A program made the translations under genes and the position numbers. Under the pieces are notes generated by a model. It saw nothing but the letters and a program-made list of their open reading frames with translations. It searched no databases and was not told the origin of the DNA. This document shows, in pieces, positions 53,801-62,720 of a DNA stretch of 64,000 nucleotides. The DNA comes from DAIPXZ01 sp036782995 (GTDB lineage Bacteria; Bacillota; Clostridia; Saccharofermentanales; Saccharofermentanaceae), in assembly GCA_036782995.1 (NCBI GenBank), contig DAIPXZ010000004.1, forward strand, positions 1-64,000, written 5' to 3'. The stretch's first letter is position 1. Each line of letters opens with the position of its first letter.

Positions 53801-54511
53801 TTATCTACGCGAAGCAGAATCTGCCGTTTTGTTGTCCGATCCCGCGATAGCGATGAGTCGTTGCTTATCCAAAATATTGATTTCACCACGTTCAGTGCTG
53901 ATAATCCCTTCCTTTACGAAGTATTTGCACATTCGAGAGACAACTTCTCGTGCACTACCAACATATTTTGCAATCTGATCATGAGTAAGAAAGAGTCGAT
54001 TTGATCCGACGCGTTCGGATTCACGAAGGAAAAAGCCAGCTAATCGTCGATCGAAACTCAGGAACAGAATCTCTTGTAAAGTCCACATGATATCGGAAAA
54101 ACGCGTGGCAGAAAGCTGGTAAGTATATAGCGAAACATGGAGGTTCTTATTATTGATTTGAATATAAGGTGATATTGGTATCAAAAAAAGCTCTGCATCG
54201 ACCTCTACCTCGATATTTACGTCAAAGGTGATCTTTGTTAACACACTGTCACATGATAGAAGATCGACCTCCCCTGCGCTCAAACGATATAATGTTATGT
54301 CACGTCCGTCCTCAGAAAGAATATACACGCGAATAGCACCTTTCTTAATCAAGAAAATGCCATTGCACGTCTCATCTCCGTTATATATGCTTGTTCCTTT
54401 TAGTAAACGCAAAATTTTGGTTTGATTGAGTAAATAAAGCTCTTGTTCTGGTTGAAGTGTTTTCCAGAAAGGAAAGCATAGCTGAAAAGAATCACGAATA
54501 ATTTCATTCAT
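53801..54511 (-). CDS. Crp/Fnr family transcriptional regulator
   Basis: 236 aa. Cyclic-nucleotide-type beta-barrel sensor (about 30-120, GIFLIKKGAIRVYILSEDGR), dimer helix, and C-terminal helix-turn-helix (LTHDQIAKYVGSAREVVSRM near residue 170). There is no four-cysteine cluster motif of the Fnr type, so the signal is not obvious. Immediately downstream of a superoxide reductase gene in the same direction, which suggests a role in the oxygen or redox response. ATG at 54511 with GGAGAAAG; the upstream open frame is not supported. Confidence 0.88.
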   Translation of the reverse strand: MNEIIRDSFQLCFPFWKTLQPEQELYLLNQTKILRLLKGTSIYNGDETCNGIFLIKKGAIRVYILSEDGRDITLYRLSAGEVDLLSCDSVLTKITFDVNIEVEVDAELFLIPISPYIQINNKNLHVSLYTYQLSATRFSDIMWTLQEILFLSFDRRLAGFFLRESERVGSNRLFLTHDQIAKYVGSAREVVSRMCKYFVKEGIISTERGEINILDKQRLIAIAGSDNKTADSASRR

Positions 54512-54537
54512 GATACACACACTTTCTCCAAAAATAA

Positions 54538-54918
54538 TTATTGTGACGTCATCCAAAGACCATGTAGATTGCAATAGGCATACACAGCCACCGGCTTGTC
54601 ATTCGTCACATAAAAATCGGCTACCGGAAGCTCTCCAGGTTGCAGTTTTTTCCTCATTCCGCCATTTTCGGTTTGGACATAGATGAAAGAAATGTAATGC
54701 TCTTCCGTCATCGGATGCTGAACAGCACCAACCTCAACATGGATTTTGCAATCATCAAACGATACAATCGGTACATGCTTTTCTTGACTCGCATCGACGG
54801 TATTCGGTTCGAGCTCCTCCATCTTTTGACCACAACATACAATTGGAATTCCCGAATCAATGATAGAGCCGACCAAATTTCCACAATTCTTGCAAAGGGA
54901 AAACTTTTTCTCTTTCAT
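54538..54918 (-). CDS. Desulfoferrodoxin / superoxide reductase
   Basis: Reduces superoxide to hydrogen peroxide in anaerobes. N-terminal rubredoxin-like FeCys4 site (CKNCGN and VCCGQKM) and the catalytic iron site ligands in QEKHVPIV, VQHPM and CNLHGLW at the C-terminus. 126 aa, two-iron type. GGAGGA ribosome site. 26 bases upstream of the Crp/Fnr regulator, likely one transcript. Confidence 0.93.
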   Translation of the reverse strand: MKEKKFSLCKNCGNLVGSIIDSGIPIVCCGQKMEELEPNTVDASQEKHVPIVSFDDCKIHVEVGAVQHPMTEEHYISFIYVQTENGGMRKKLQPGELPVADFYVTNDKPVAVYAYCNLHGLWMTSQ

Positions 54919-55004
54919 ACTGTTCCTCCATCATTTTTATTTGATTAAAACACGAACACGCGGATAATAAAAGTGACAGAATCACATCAATGAATGCGAG
55001 TAAT

Positions 55005-55529
55005 TCACTCCTCGATGTTTGAATCAGATCCCGTCGATACACAAGCGACGTAAATATGTGTTATTCCGAAAAGAACGGTAAAGGCAACCAACAAATTATG
55101 CTGAAGCAAAACACCAGAAAGCATGAAAATAAGAATCGGGATAATGGCTAGCAAAATCGGTAAAAAGCGAGTTTTATGCTTTCCGCGTGAATAAATCAAC
55201 CATATAATCCAATAGGCAATCAATAATGATGCCGTTCCCGAGAAATAAATGCCAAAGCGCGCTGAAGATGCGAATCCGAATTCATACAAACCTAAATGAA
55301 GTATCATAAGAACCACGCATCCGTAAAAGCCAATGCCTTCCAACAGCCGAACCGCTTTGGCCGGTTTTTTGGAAGAGGAAGATGCGTCATCCTTATTCGT
55401 ACTAGCTTTCTCGTTTTGTTCTTTGCGATAAGTAAAAATGATACTTGGAATCTTGATAAGAGCGACAATTGCTAGGCCCGCGAAGTTTATCCATCCGAAG
55501 TGTGCCAAATTGCTCAACCATTCAGGCAT
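55005..55529 (-). CDS. Membrane protein of unknown function
   Basis: 174 aa with about five hydrophobic helices (FAGLAIVALIKIPSIIF, then IGFYGCVVLMILHLGLYEFG, SLLIAYWIIWLIY, ILLAIIPILIFMLSGVLL and LLVAFTVLFGITHIYV) and a Ser/Lys-rich loop at about 40-60. I do not recognise a family. GGGAGTG ribosome site. Confidence 0.75.
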   Translation of the reverse strand: MPEWLSNLAHFGWINFAGLAIVALIKIPSIIFTYRKEQNEKASTNKDDASSSSKKPAKAVRLLEGIGFYGCVVLMILHLGLYEFGFASSARFGIYFSGTASLLIAYWIIWLIYSRGKHKTRFLPILLAIIPILIFMLSGVLLQHNLLVAFTVLFGITHIYVACVSTGSDSNIEE

Positions 55530-55620
55530 ATTATCACTCCCTTCCGATGCTGTTTATATATTTTTCATTATAGCATATAAAACATGACGTGTTTGTGAAT
55601 AGAAGTGTCCGTATAAACAC

Positions 55621-55650
55621 ATGCAACTCTATGAATCATAGAGTTGCATA
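55621..55650. terminator. Perfect hairpin downstream of the surface protein gene
   Basis: Inverted repeat ATGCAACTCTAT/ATAGAGTTGCAT around six bases, 33 bases past the surface-protein stop. Little T-run, so termination is uncertain. Confidence 0.45.
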
Positions 55651-55682
55651 ATTTCCTTGTATCTTTCAAAGATTCGCTTAAA

Positions 55683-57323
55683 TTAATTGTGCGTTCTGCG
55701 CTTCTTAACGGAATAAGCTTCTATCGCGATGCCTGCGAGAGACAAGACGCAGATTCCTGTCAAAAGCCACGGTGTAGCGATGTCTCCTGTTGTCGGGATG
55801 TCCACTGCAGTTACCACGAGTGTTACCGTATCACTCATTACTTCGCCAACAGCATTTTTCACAATGCATTGATACTGAGCGCCATTATCGGAAATGGCAA
55901 CTGCATCGATGGTGTAAGTCGCGTTTGTCGCAAGGGCGATATCTACCCAAGCAGCAGTAGATGAAGCACGCTTTTGCCACTGATAGGTTAGGCCAGTACC
56001 GGATGCTACAACGGTAAATGTCGCCTTATTCCCTTCGGTAACACTTTGATTGCTTGGTTGTGTAAAGACAGATGGTGGTATAGGTGAATCAATGCTATAT
56101 ACTGCTTTTGCGTTGGCAGCTATGGTGATCGGAATACCACTCGTAATGGCGGTTGCCGGAATGGTAATTGCCATAGATTGTGCACGTTCCTCAGTGGGCG
56201 TACCGGAAATGGTAATGACCACACTTTTTTCGCCTGCCGTAATGGGTGTTTTTACCTTTGCTATGAGCCCTGCAGGGAGATTAGTAATCCATGATGAAAC
56301 ATCGTCGTTCTCAGCGAGTGCATTAAAAGAATCGTCTGTCAGTGTAAGCGTCATATCAGAGGAAGTAATCGGTGAGTATGCCGTTCCGGAAACTGTCACA
56401 TCACTGACGGTTGGTGCATTGATAGTCAGCGAAATCTGTTCGAGAGCGCTTGAATAGTCAGTTTTATAATCACCGTTATATTGCTCGTTAAACACATAGA
56501 GTTTAGTATCGCCATCGAGGGTTACACCAGTCGGTACATTCACGGATGCGATTCCGCTCGCGGCATTTGTATTTCCGTCAAGCTGCAAAATGCGCCCGTA
56601 ATAGGATACGATTCCATTATCAACAATCATAGCAGAAAGGTATTCGTTTGTGCCTGTTTTAGCACCCAAATAGTGCAAGAAATAGCTACTGCCGTTAATT
56701 TCAGTAGTGTAAACCCTAAAACCATCGCGGTCGTTGTCAGCCTCTGCATCGCCATCGTAATCCTTAAGCGTCAGCTTCCATTCGGTTGTGTTAGATGGGA
56801 CTGAATTTGAATTCATTGCGTCTGCGCCGACGACGCCGCTCATTTTTCCGTCTTTGGCAGCAGCTATGAAAAGAACGGAGTCAAGATCCAAATGCAGAGC
56901 GGGACGGATCTCGCTGCGATCGTTAGAAATCTCTCCAATGCTGTGATCATTGCACATAACATACTGAAACGAAGAAACCGCATTATATGTAGTTCGAAGC
57001 CACGACGTATTGCTTAGAACACCGGATGTGGCGATAACTGTTGTACTCAGAATAGTTGAACTGAAAGCATCACTTCTCACTTCATTTTTAGATAATGGAA
57101 AAACATGTGCGCTTATATCACTCATGTTCGAATACATACTATCTCCATCAAGTATCGTCTCCATTACTGCATCTTGCTCAATACTTGTAAATAGCTTGCC
57201 TTCGCCGTTATACAAACCGTCCATAACAGTTTTTAGCATACTGTCATCCGCTTGGAGATTTGTGGTGCTGTAAGCATAGTAGCCATCATTTCCATATTCA
57301 CGAAAAAGTGTGTAGCCTAATGA
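55683..57323 (-). pseudogene. Main part of the interrupted sortase-anchored surface protein
   Basis: Same reading frame as the signal-peptide piece at 57324-57599, separated from it by one TAA. It encodes the rest of a DUF6273-like domain (GYTLFREYGNDGYYAYSTTN onward to EIRPALHLDLDSVLFIA), a middle region of beta-rich repeats (about 230-410), an immunoglobulin-like domain (VFTQPSNQSVTEGNKATFTV to AQYQCIVKNAVGEV) and a C-terminal sorting signal IPTTGD, membrane helix, KKRR. The first internal ATG (57239) has no ribosome site and no signal peptide, so this part is not expected to reach the surface unless the stop is read through. Confidence 0.8.
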
Positions 57324-57599
57324 TTACTTGGAGAACAAAGACAAAACGTTTGAGCCCGATGGCACAGAAGTTTCATATAACACCGTATTCGGAATCACAT
57401 ACCACGGCACGTCATAGGTTACGTCATTATCGGTATACTGTCCAAAGTACACAACGTCATTCGGTTGAAGTTCACTAATTTCAAGCTGAATGCTACTCTC
57501 ACCCGACGCAAGTGAAACGTTGGGGATCAAGCATACCGACAAACAAAGGCATAAGAACAATAAACATACTTGTTTAATCATTTTCTTCTCTGATTTCAT
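57324..57599 (-). pseudogene. Signal peptide and N-terminal piece of the interrupted surface protein
   Basis: 91 codons: strong AGGAGG ribosome site, signal peptide (VCLLFLCLCLSVCLIPNVSLASG) and the start of a DUF6273-like domain (VYFGQYTDNDVTYDVPWYVI). It ends at TAA (57324-57326) within NVLSLFSK-stop-SLGYTLF. A tyrosine codon (TAT/TAC) would restore the frame and fits the local pattern SKYSLGY. Confidence 0.8.
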
Positions 57600-57831
57600 G
57601 GTAACCTCCTGACATCAAAGCGTTACTCTTGTTTACTACATAATTGTCGCTTAATATGAGCGCAAAGTAGCACAATACAGCAAATTGATAGCACATCTGA
57701 GTATGAAAAAAACTCCAAAATAATCTGTCCTTTAATTTCACACGCAAACAGTAAAGCTTTTATAGTGGTATACAAGTTTGCTTTTAATATACTTTACTAA
57801 GTAATAATTATAACAGCGTATAATTTATGCG

Positions 57832-58368
57832 TCAATTATTCTCACATAAGCAATCTGTCTGTTTCTTTGCCCAAGCTTTCACCGTATTTTCAGAGCGTGC
57901 CGACTCAGAGCCATGGATTGCGAGACCACGCTTTAAATCAGCGCCCTTGCAAATTGTTTTAAGATCGCGTTCACTTGTACCCATCCCACTGCCCTCATTT
58001 GTGCAAAACGGAATAATGGTTTTACCAGTGAGATCATAGTGTTCAAGGAAAGTGAACATCACCATGGGCATAGTTCCCCACCAGTTGGGATACCCCACAA
58101 ATATCGTGTCATATTTTTCAAGATCATCCATGAAGTACTTTACGGCAACACGCACATTCTTTTTCTTCTCCTCTTGAGCCTCTTTTGTACATGCAGTATA
58201 GTCGAATGGATAGGCTTTGACTGTCTCAACTTCAAAGATATCTCCGCCAACTGCTTCTTGAATAAACTCTGCTACACGCTCCGTATTGCCTTTTTCTAAA
58301 TCACGTATTGTACCATTAAAATAATTCTGCCCCTTGCGGGAGTAGTAAATCGTTAATATCTTTTTCAT
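57832..58368 (-). CDS. Flavodoxin
   Basis: 178 aa FMN-binding electron carrier of the flavodoxin_4 type: ILTIYYSRKGQNYFNG with the phosphate loop at the N-terminus, then YDTIFVGYPNWWGTMPMVMF with the tryptophan-tyrosine flavin contacts near residue 95, and IIPFCTNEGSGMGTSERD near residue 125. Ribosome site TGGAGT. The next gene upstream is a broken aldo/keto reductase in the same direction; such pairs are common in gut Firmicutes. The 230 bases between it and the surface protein hold no gene that I can see. Confidence 0.9.
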   Translation of the reverse strand: MKKILTIYYSRKGQNYFNGTIRDLEKGNTERVAEFIQEAVGGDIFEVETVKAYPFDYTACTKEAQEEKKKNVRVAVKYFMDDLEKYDTIFVGYPNWWGTMPMVMFTFLEHYDLTGKTIIPFCTNEGSGMGTSERDLKTICKGADLKRGLAIHGSESARSENTVKAWAKKQTDCLCENN

Positions 58369-58444
58369 TGCTTATACTCCATTTCAGGTCGTTTCATGTT
58401 TTGTGTGACAAGGATTAATCTGCGATATGAAAAATACGCGGTCA

Positions 58445-58684
58445 TCACCAGCTTTTCTTTTCTTGTGCGGAATCGTGCTTATGCTTTCTTTCCTCGACCA
58501 TATTGACGAACCATTCCACCATTTGAGGGTCTTGATGAGAGAAAAACGCACTCTTGTTTTGGTCAAGCTCTGCAATCCTCTGCATATCTTCGGCACTGAG
58601 GACAAAGTCAAAAACTTCAAAATTTTCTTTCATGCGCTCAATATGTGTGGATTTCGGTATGACTACAACACCACGCTGAATATT
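58445..58684 (-). pseudogene. C-terminal piece of the interrupted aldo/keto reductase
   Basis: In frame with the piece upstream after one TGA. Encodes NIQRGVVVIPKSTHIERMKE and the C-terminal helix region ending KHDSAQEKKSW. The conserved family sequence is LRW-IQRGVVVIPKS, so the TGA stands exactly where the tryptophan is expected. Confidence 0.85.
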
Positions 58685-59332
58685 TCAGCGAAGAATGACC
58701 TGCGCAACTGTCTTACCATGTACATCCGCAATCGATTTTATTGTTGGATGACTGAACATGTTTCCGCGTCCCTCGCCAAAGGGTGCCCACGCCTCAATCT
58801 GCACGGCGTATTTATCCATCCATTTCTTTGCTTCAATCTGCTGATTGAGCGGATGTGTTTCCACCTGATTAACCATGGGCTTGATGCGCGAGAAGGACGC
58901 GATATCCACCATTCGGTCACTACTAAAATTGGAAATACCTATGGCGCGCAGTTTACCTTCATCGTAGAGATCTTCAAGAGCGCGGTAAGCGCCGAATGTA
59001 TCGGCAAAAGGCTGATGCAGTAGGCACAGGTCGAGATAATCGGTCTGTAACTTTCGCATTGATTCCAATACAGACGCCTTTGCCTCTGCATATCCATAGT
59101 TTTCAATCCAAACCTTGGTTGTGAGGAAAATATTTTCACGATTAATACCTGACTTTTGAATGGCACTGCCCACCTGTTCCTCATTGAAATAGCTCTGTGC
59201 AGTATCAATTGAACGATAGCCAAGTGCAAGTGCATCCAATACGCAGCGCTCACATTCGTCATTTGTTACCTGATATACACCATATCCCAAAATCGGCATA
59301 TGTATGCCGTTATTTAGTGTTACATAATCCAT
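58685..59332 (-). pseudogene. N-terminal piece of aldo/keto reductase, cut by TGA at codon 216
   Basis: NADPH-dependent aldo/keto reductase (2,5-diketogluconate reductase-like). The catalytic tetrad residues are seen: D and Y in DTAQSYFNEEQVG near residue 47, K in TTKVWIENYG and H in CLLHQPFADTFG. The ATG at 59332 follows GGAGGT. The frame ends at TGA (58685-58687) after QVILR and continues directly; the complete gene would give about 295 aa, normal for the family. The missing C-terminal part holds NADPH contacts, so the truncated protein is probably inactive. Tryptophans elsewhere in the gene use TGG. Confidence 0.88.
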
Positions 59333-59552
59333 GATATATACCTCCATCTTCTTTTCGGTTTCATTTTCCTTTGTACATGCCGGTTTTCTCAAGACATCGC
59401 ATTTATCCCATGCGCCCATTACAAAAATTATACCCTTTCCCGCGTACAAGCAAAACAGCGAATAAACCCACAAAACAGAAATCTGTCGCATAGCACATCT
59501 GCGTCCCCCTACATGGGCTTGAGCCAATGACAATTTTTCAGTTGAATAGTAT

Positions 59553-59580
59553 AAAAAAAGCCCGTTGTTACGGGTTTTTT
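59553..59580. terminator. Bidirectional terminator-like hairpin
   Basis: CCCGT/ACGGG stem with a four-base loop flanked by A7 and T6. In the 455-base gap upstream of the aldo/keto reductase, which otherwise contains only a tRNA remnant. Confidence 0.65.
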
Positions 59581-59608
59581 CAGGTGGAGTCTATTTAACA
59601 CACTGATA

Positions 59609-59679
59609 TGGTGTTCCCGAGGTGATTCGAACACCCGGCCTACCGCTTAGGAGGCATACTATCTCATGAGCCCGAAAAG
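59609..59679 (-). pseudogene. Degenerate tRNA-Arg (CCT), 3' half intact
   Basis: The minus strand carries an intact 3' half: anticodon loop CTCCTAA (CCT), T-arm GGGTG-TTCGAAT-CACCT, acceptor strand CGGGAAC and encoded ACCA. The 5' half is poor: the D-arm is irregular and the anticodon stem has two mismatches. The better acceptor partner ATTCCCG is displaced to 59690-59696. A tRNA 3' end without its proper 5' half is what integrative elements leave as attachment sites. Confidence 0.6.
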
Positions 59680-59786
59680 TCCCTAAACACGGGAATAAAC
59701 CGCTGTTTTAAGGCTTTTTTAGCACTTTCCATTATATCTATTCTGTCTATATAGTCTATTATTTACACCTAATTCCTTCAAAATCA

Positions 59787-60082
59787 TCAGATTACGATAT
59801 TGACAACATCCGTTTTATACATATAGTTGTACGCAATTATCATTGCCACACGCTGTACCATAATGACACCGACCTTTGAGAAAGACTCATCGTTAAGCTT
59901 GGGGCTGTAGCTTTCGATGAGCTGTACACCCTCATCGGCGGCCTCCTGCTTTTCCCAATCGTGAGCGGGAACGTACTCGCCCTCCTCGAGACATACGACA
60001 GTTACCTTTTTCGCACCCATTCTCAGCGCGGCGCGTGCCGTGTCCATCGCGACCGAGCCACCACCTATGACGACACCTTAGG
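59787..60082 (-). pseudogene. Fragment of an FAD-dependent pyridine nucleotide-disulfide oxidoreductase (GltD-like)
   Basis: VVIGGGSVAMDTARAALRMG followed by AKKVTVVCLEE and VPAHDWEKQEAADEGVQLIES matches the NAD(P)-binding half of glutamate-synthase small-subunit-like oxidoreductases. Preceded by a TAA and lacking both the FAD-binding N-terminal half and the C-terminal part; the last 25 codons look unrelated. A remnant next to an IS fragment. Confidence 0.75.
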
Positions 60083-60117
60083 TGTTACATTTCATCCCGC
60101 TCTTATATGCGAGGGAT

Positions 60118-60361
60118 CTGTCTTGCGCCTCAGGTTGGATTATCCGTATGCAAATGATCAATAATCTTCTTACATGCCAGTTATTCTGATAGAAACAAGC
60201 CCATATAGTAAATGCTTGTGCGGTTAATATTCAGTAACTTGGCACCTACAGAAGCAGGGATTTCCTTAGTCGTCAAAAGTTTTTGGACTAAATGCACTCT
60301 CGTAGTCAGGTCCACAAAGTTCTTCAGCTTTTTTTGCGTGTTATTGCTATAATACACAACT
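60118..60361 (-). mobile_element. IS3-family (IS150-like) transposase remnant
   Basis: Minus-strand reading gives VHLVQKLLTTKEIPASVGAK then LLNINRTSIYY and, after a TAA, LACKKIIDHLHTDNPT-stop-GARQ, the N-terminal region of an IS3-group OrfB. It has a TAA and a TGA; the TGA is at the tryptophan of the usual NPTWGARQ. No DDE core and no terminal inverted repeats are seen, so it is dead. From 60362 to about 60650 I see nothing recognisable. Confidence 0.7.
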
Positions 60362-60654
60362 CAAAGCTCAATTCTTAAATTTAATTAAACCACATGATAT
60401 GTTCGTAATAAAACACTTTTAAACTGAGGATAGTGCATAAAATACAGTTGGAATTTTAAACAAAGATTGCAATATAAAACTCCGGAAAACAATGAGAGAA
60501 TGTCCCTAAATAAAGGCATTTCTTAAAACTATGACCGGTTCAAATTTGTTTGCATTTATTTTTTCGTGAAGCCGTATTTCATTTTTTCAAAGGCAATTTC
60601 GTGATTGCTATTAAAGCTAACCCAAATAAATAACTGTAAAATAGGCGTTATTTT

Positions 60655-60702
60655 CAAAAGAAAACCGACGTTATCGAACATGGGGGTTCGGATTACGTCG
60701 GT
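60655..60702 (-). terminator. Terminator of the aromatic amino acid operon
   Basis: Minus-strand stem ACCGACGT/ACGTCGGT with inner pairing, followed by TTTTCTTTT. About 100 bases after aroF; the interval also holds a GCAGGCT/AGCCTGC palindrome. Confidence 0.65.
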
Positions 60703-60805
60703 GATTCAACCTTTGTGCAATAAAAATACCGCTCACCGCTAAAGTGATGAGCGATATCGAATGCAGGCTCAGCCTGCCCGGCGTAATTGTGATTTCGTTC
60801 AAAAA

Positions 60806-61834
60806 TCAAACCATATCTGCAAGCTCAAAAATAAGCCTTTCAGTCTTTTCCCATCCGAGACATGGGTCAGTAATCGATTTTCCGTATACGCAGCCATCCG
60901 GTTTCTGTGCACCGTCTTCAATGTATGATTCGATCATCAGACCCTTGACCATTCCATTGATATCGGCTGAGTGGCGCATACTATGAAGCACCTCTTTGGC
61001 AATTCTCGGCTGTTCCTGCCATTGCTTGGCAGAGTTTGAATGATTACAGTCAACGATCACGGCGGGGTTTTGTAGCTGTGTCTGCGAGTAAAGCTCGAAG
61101 AGCAGCTGAAGATCCTCATAGTGGTAGTTAGGAACACTGCGCCCATGTTTATTGGAAGAGCCGCGCAAAATGGCGTGAGTGAACCGATTCCCTTTGGTCT
61201 GGACCTCCCAATCCGTATAGACGAATGTGTGTGGATGCTGCGCCGCAGTGATGGAGTTCATCATAACGGAGAGATTTCCTCCGGTGGGGTTTTTCATGCC
61301 TACCGGAATGTCAAGACCGCTGGCTGTCAGACGATGCTGCTGATTCTCAACGGAGCGCGCTCCAACCGCAACATACGCAAGCATGTCTGACAGATAGTTA
61401 TGATTCTCCGGATAAAGCATCTCATCTGCGCAGGAAAACCCTGTCTGCTTCAGAGCCTGCATGTGTATCTTTCGGATCGCAATAATGCCTTTTAGCATAT
61501 CTGGCGAGCTGTTAGGGTCCGGTTGATGGAGCATTCCTTTATAGCCATCACCGGTGGTACGCGGTTTATTCGTATAAATTCTCGGTACAATCATGATCTT
61601 ATCACGAACCTGATCCTGAACAGTGCGAAGTCTGCTTATATATTCGAGAACAGAGTCCTCTCTATCGGCAGAGCATGGCCCAATTATCAGTGCCAGCCTA
61701 TTATCCTTGCCTAAGAATATATTCTTAAGGATCGTATCTCTGTATTTTTTCTTTTCCGCCATCTCGCTCGTGATGGAGTACATATCTTTTACAACCTGAG
61801 CTGTCGGTATCTTTCTCTTAAATTCCATATTCAT
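60806..61834 (-). CDS. aroF: 3-deoxy-7-phosphoheptulonate synthase (DAHP synthase, class I)
   Basis: First step of the shikimate pathway: condenses phosphoenolpyruvate and erythrose-4-phosphate. 342 aa with LALIIGPCSADREDSVLEYI near residue 47, YTNKPRTTGDGYKGMLHQPD near residue 87, GMKNPTGGNLSVMMNS near residue 177 and VDCNHSNSAKQW near residue 262. It appears intact, unlike its neighbours. Last gene of the damaged aromatic operon; bases here are visibly richer in G and C at third positions than in the core region, suggesting transfer. Confidence 0.93.
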   Translation of the reverse strand: MNMEFKRKIPTAQVVKDMYSITSEMAEKKKYRDTILKNIFLGKDNRLALIIGPCSADREDSVLEYISRLRTVQDQVRDKIMIVPRIYTNKPRTTGDGYKGMLHQPDPNSSPDMLKGIIAIRKIHMQALKQTGFSCADEMLYPENHNYLSDMLAYVAVGARSVENQQHRLTASGLDIPVGMKNPTGGNLSVMMNSITAAQHPHTFVYTDWEVQTKGNRFTHAILRGSSNKHGRSVPNYHYEDLQLLFELYSQTQLQNPAVIVDCNHSNSAKQWQEQPRIAKEVLHSMRHSADINGMVKGLMIESYIEDGAQKPDGCVYGKSITDPCLGWEKTERLIFELADMV

Positions 61835-61843
61835 ATCCGTCTT

Positions 61844-62209
61844 TCACCTACTTTTTTTCGAAGTATTCTCGTCTTTCTCCTGCACAGAATAAACCACACT
61901 GCGCTTGACGCCTGTAACATCAGTGAGCAATGCCCCGGACTTGATACAGTGCTGGTTTTCTTTTATCCAATCAATAAAAACATGCGGGTAAAGTGCAAAT
62001 ACCACAATATCAAACTGCGAGATATATTCCTCATCCGTCTCAATTTGACCATGTTTGATCCAGCCCTTTTCGTATGCCTGCTTTAAGGTCTCCTCTCGCC
62101 TTGCAATAGCTCCTACCTCGTAGCCCTCCTCTGATAAAGCCTGGGCATATGAGCCGCCAATCAGGCCAAGACCGACAATAAGAAATTTTGTTTTTTTATT
62201 TAATTCCAT
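61844..62209 (-). pseudogene. tyrA: Truncated prephenate dehydrogenase (tyrA remnant)
   Basis: 121 aa beginning with the NAD-binding fold FLIVGLGLIGGSYAQALSEE and reaching LLTDVTGVKRSVV near residue 107, both diagnostic for TyrA. Family members run to about 280-370 aa, so the catalytic helical domain is missing. After SVQE the frame reads KDENTSKKSR and stops 9 bases before aroF. The short tail may be the original C-terminus, which would make this an internal in-frame deletion. Cannot be active as a dehydrogenase. Overlaps the aroA part upstream by 14 bases. Confidence 0.8.
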
Positions 62210-62714
62210 TTTCCATCTCCAATCCTACGCCTCGCAGCACCTCAAAAAAATCAGGATAGCTCTTTCTTACGGCTTCAACGCCTTCAATTTCACCACCGAC
62301 CATGCTCGAAAGCACGGTCATCGCCATGACTATTCGGTGGTCATTGTGTCCGTTCAGCGTTTCATATGGCTTATGAAGCTCATCAGGAAATATTTCTACC
62401 GAGTTGTCTTCAACTACCGCGCTGACGCCAAACTTTTTAAGCTCATCCGCCATGGCCTGCGCTCTGTCGCTTTCTTTGATTCTGAGTGTTTGCAGTGTTT
62501 CGAAGCTCTTGCTTTCCTCACCCTGCTTCACGGTAATGAGCAGCGGCGCTTTGCATTGGGCGCAAACCTTATATGCATAATGCGACGGGACCCCGGAGTC
62601 TGTCACTACCAACACACGACGCTCAAGGTCAAGCTCATCTCTCACTGAATTAAGCGCATCGGCAGCAAGAACTATATCGTAGCCCGCCGCTGTCGTCTTC
62701 ACTGGAATTGTCAT
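62196..62714 (-). pseudogene. Chimeric ORF: N-terminus of 3-dehydroquinate synthase joined to C-terminus of EPSP synthase
   Basis: 172 aa. Residues 1-77 (YDIVLAADALNSVRDELDLE to GEESKSFETLQT) are the N-terminus of AroB; residues from about 78 (LRIKESDRAQAMADELKKFG, NGHNDHRIVMAMTV) are the C-terminal part of AroA. The junction falls in ETLQT-LRIKESDR near position 62480. Neither enzyme has its active site complete, so both shikimate steps are lost at this locus. An in-frame deletion of most of aroB and aroA, and anything once between them, explains it. Starts 6 bases after pheA. Confidence 0.85.
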
Positions 62715-62720
62715 TGACTC

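Noticed and set aside
59609..59679. Functional tRNA-Arg
   Set aside because: D-arm and anticodon stem do not fold properly and the matching acceptor strand is displaced, so I call it degenerate.
37598..60132. Use of TGA as a tryptophan codon throughout (alternative genetic code)
   Set aside because: Many intact genes end in TGA with four-base ATGA overlaps to the next gene (rbgA-rnhB, khpA-rimM, cinA-murJ, ftsK-folD), broken genes still use TGG for other tryptophans, and the tRNA-Trp in the window has a CCA anticodon and normal D-stem.
60362..60805. Possible gene in the gap before aroF
   Set aside because: No frame gives a recognisable protein; only hairpins and the operon terminator are visible.
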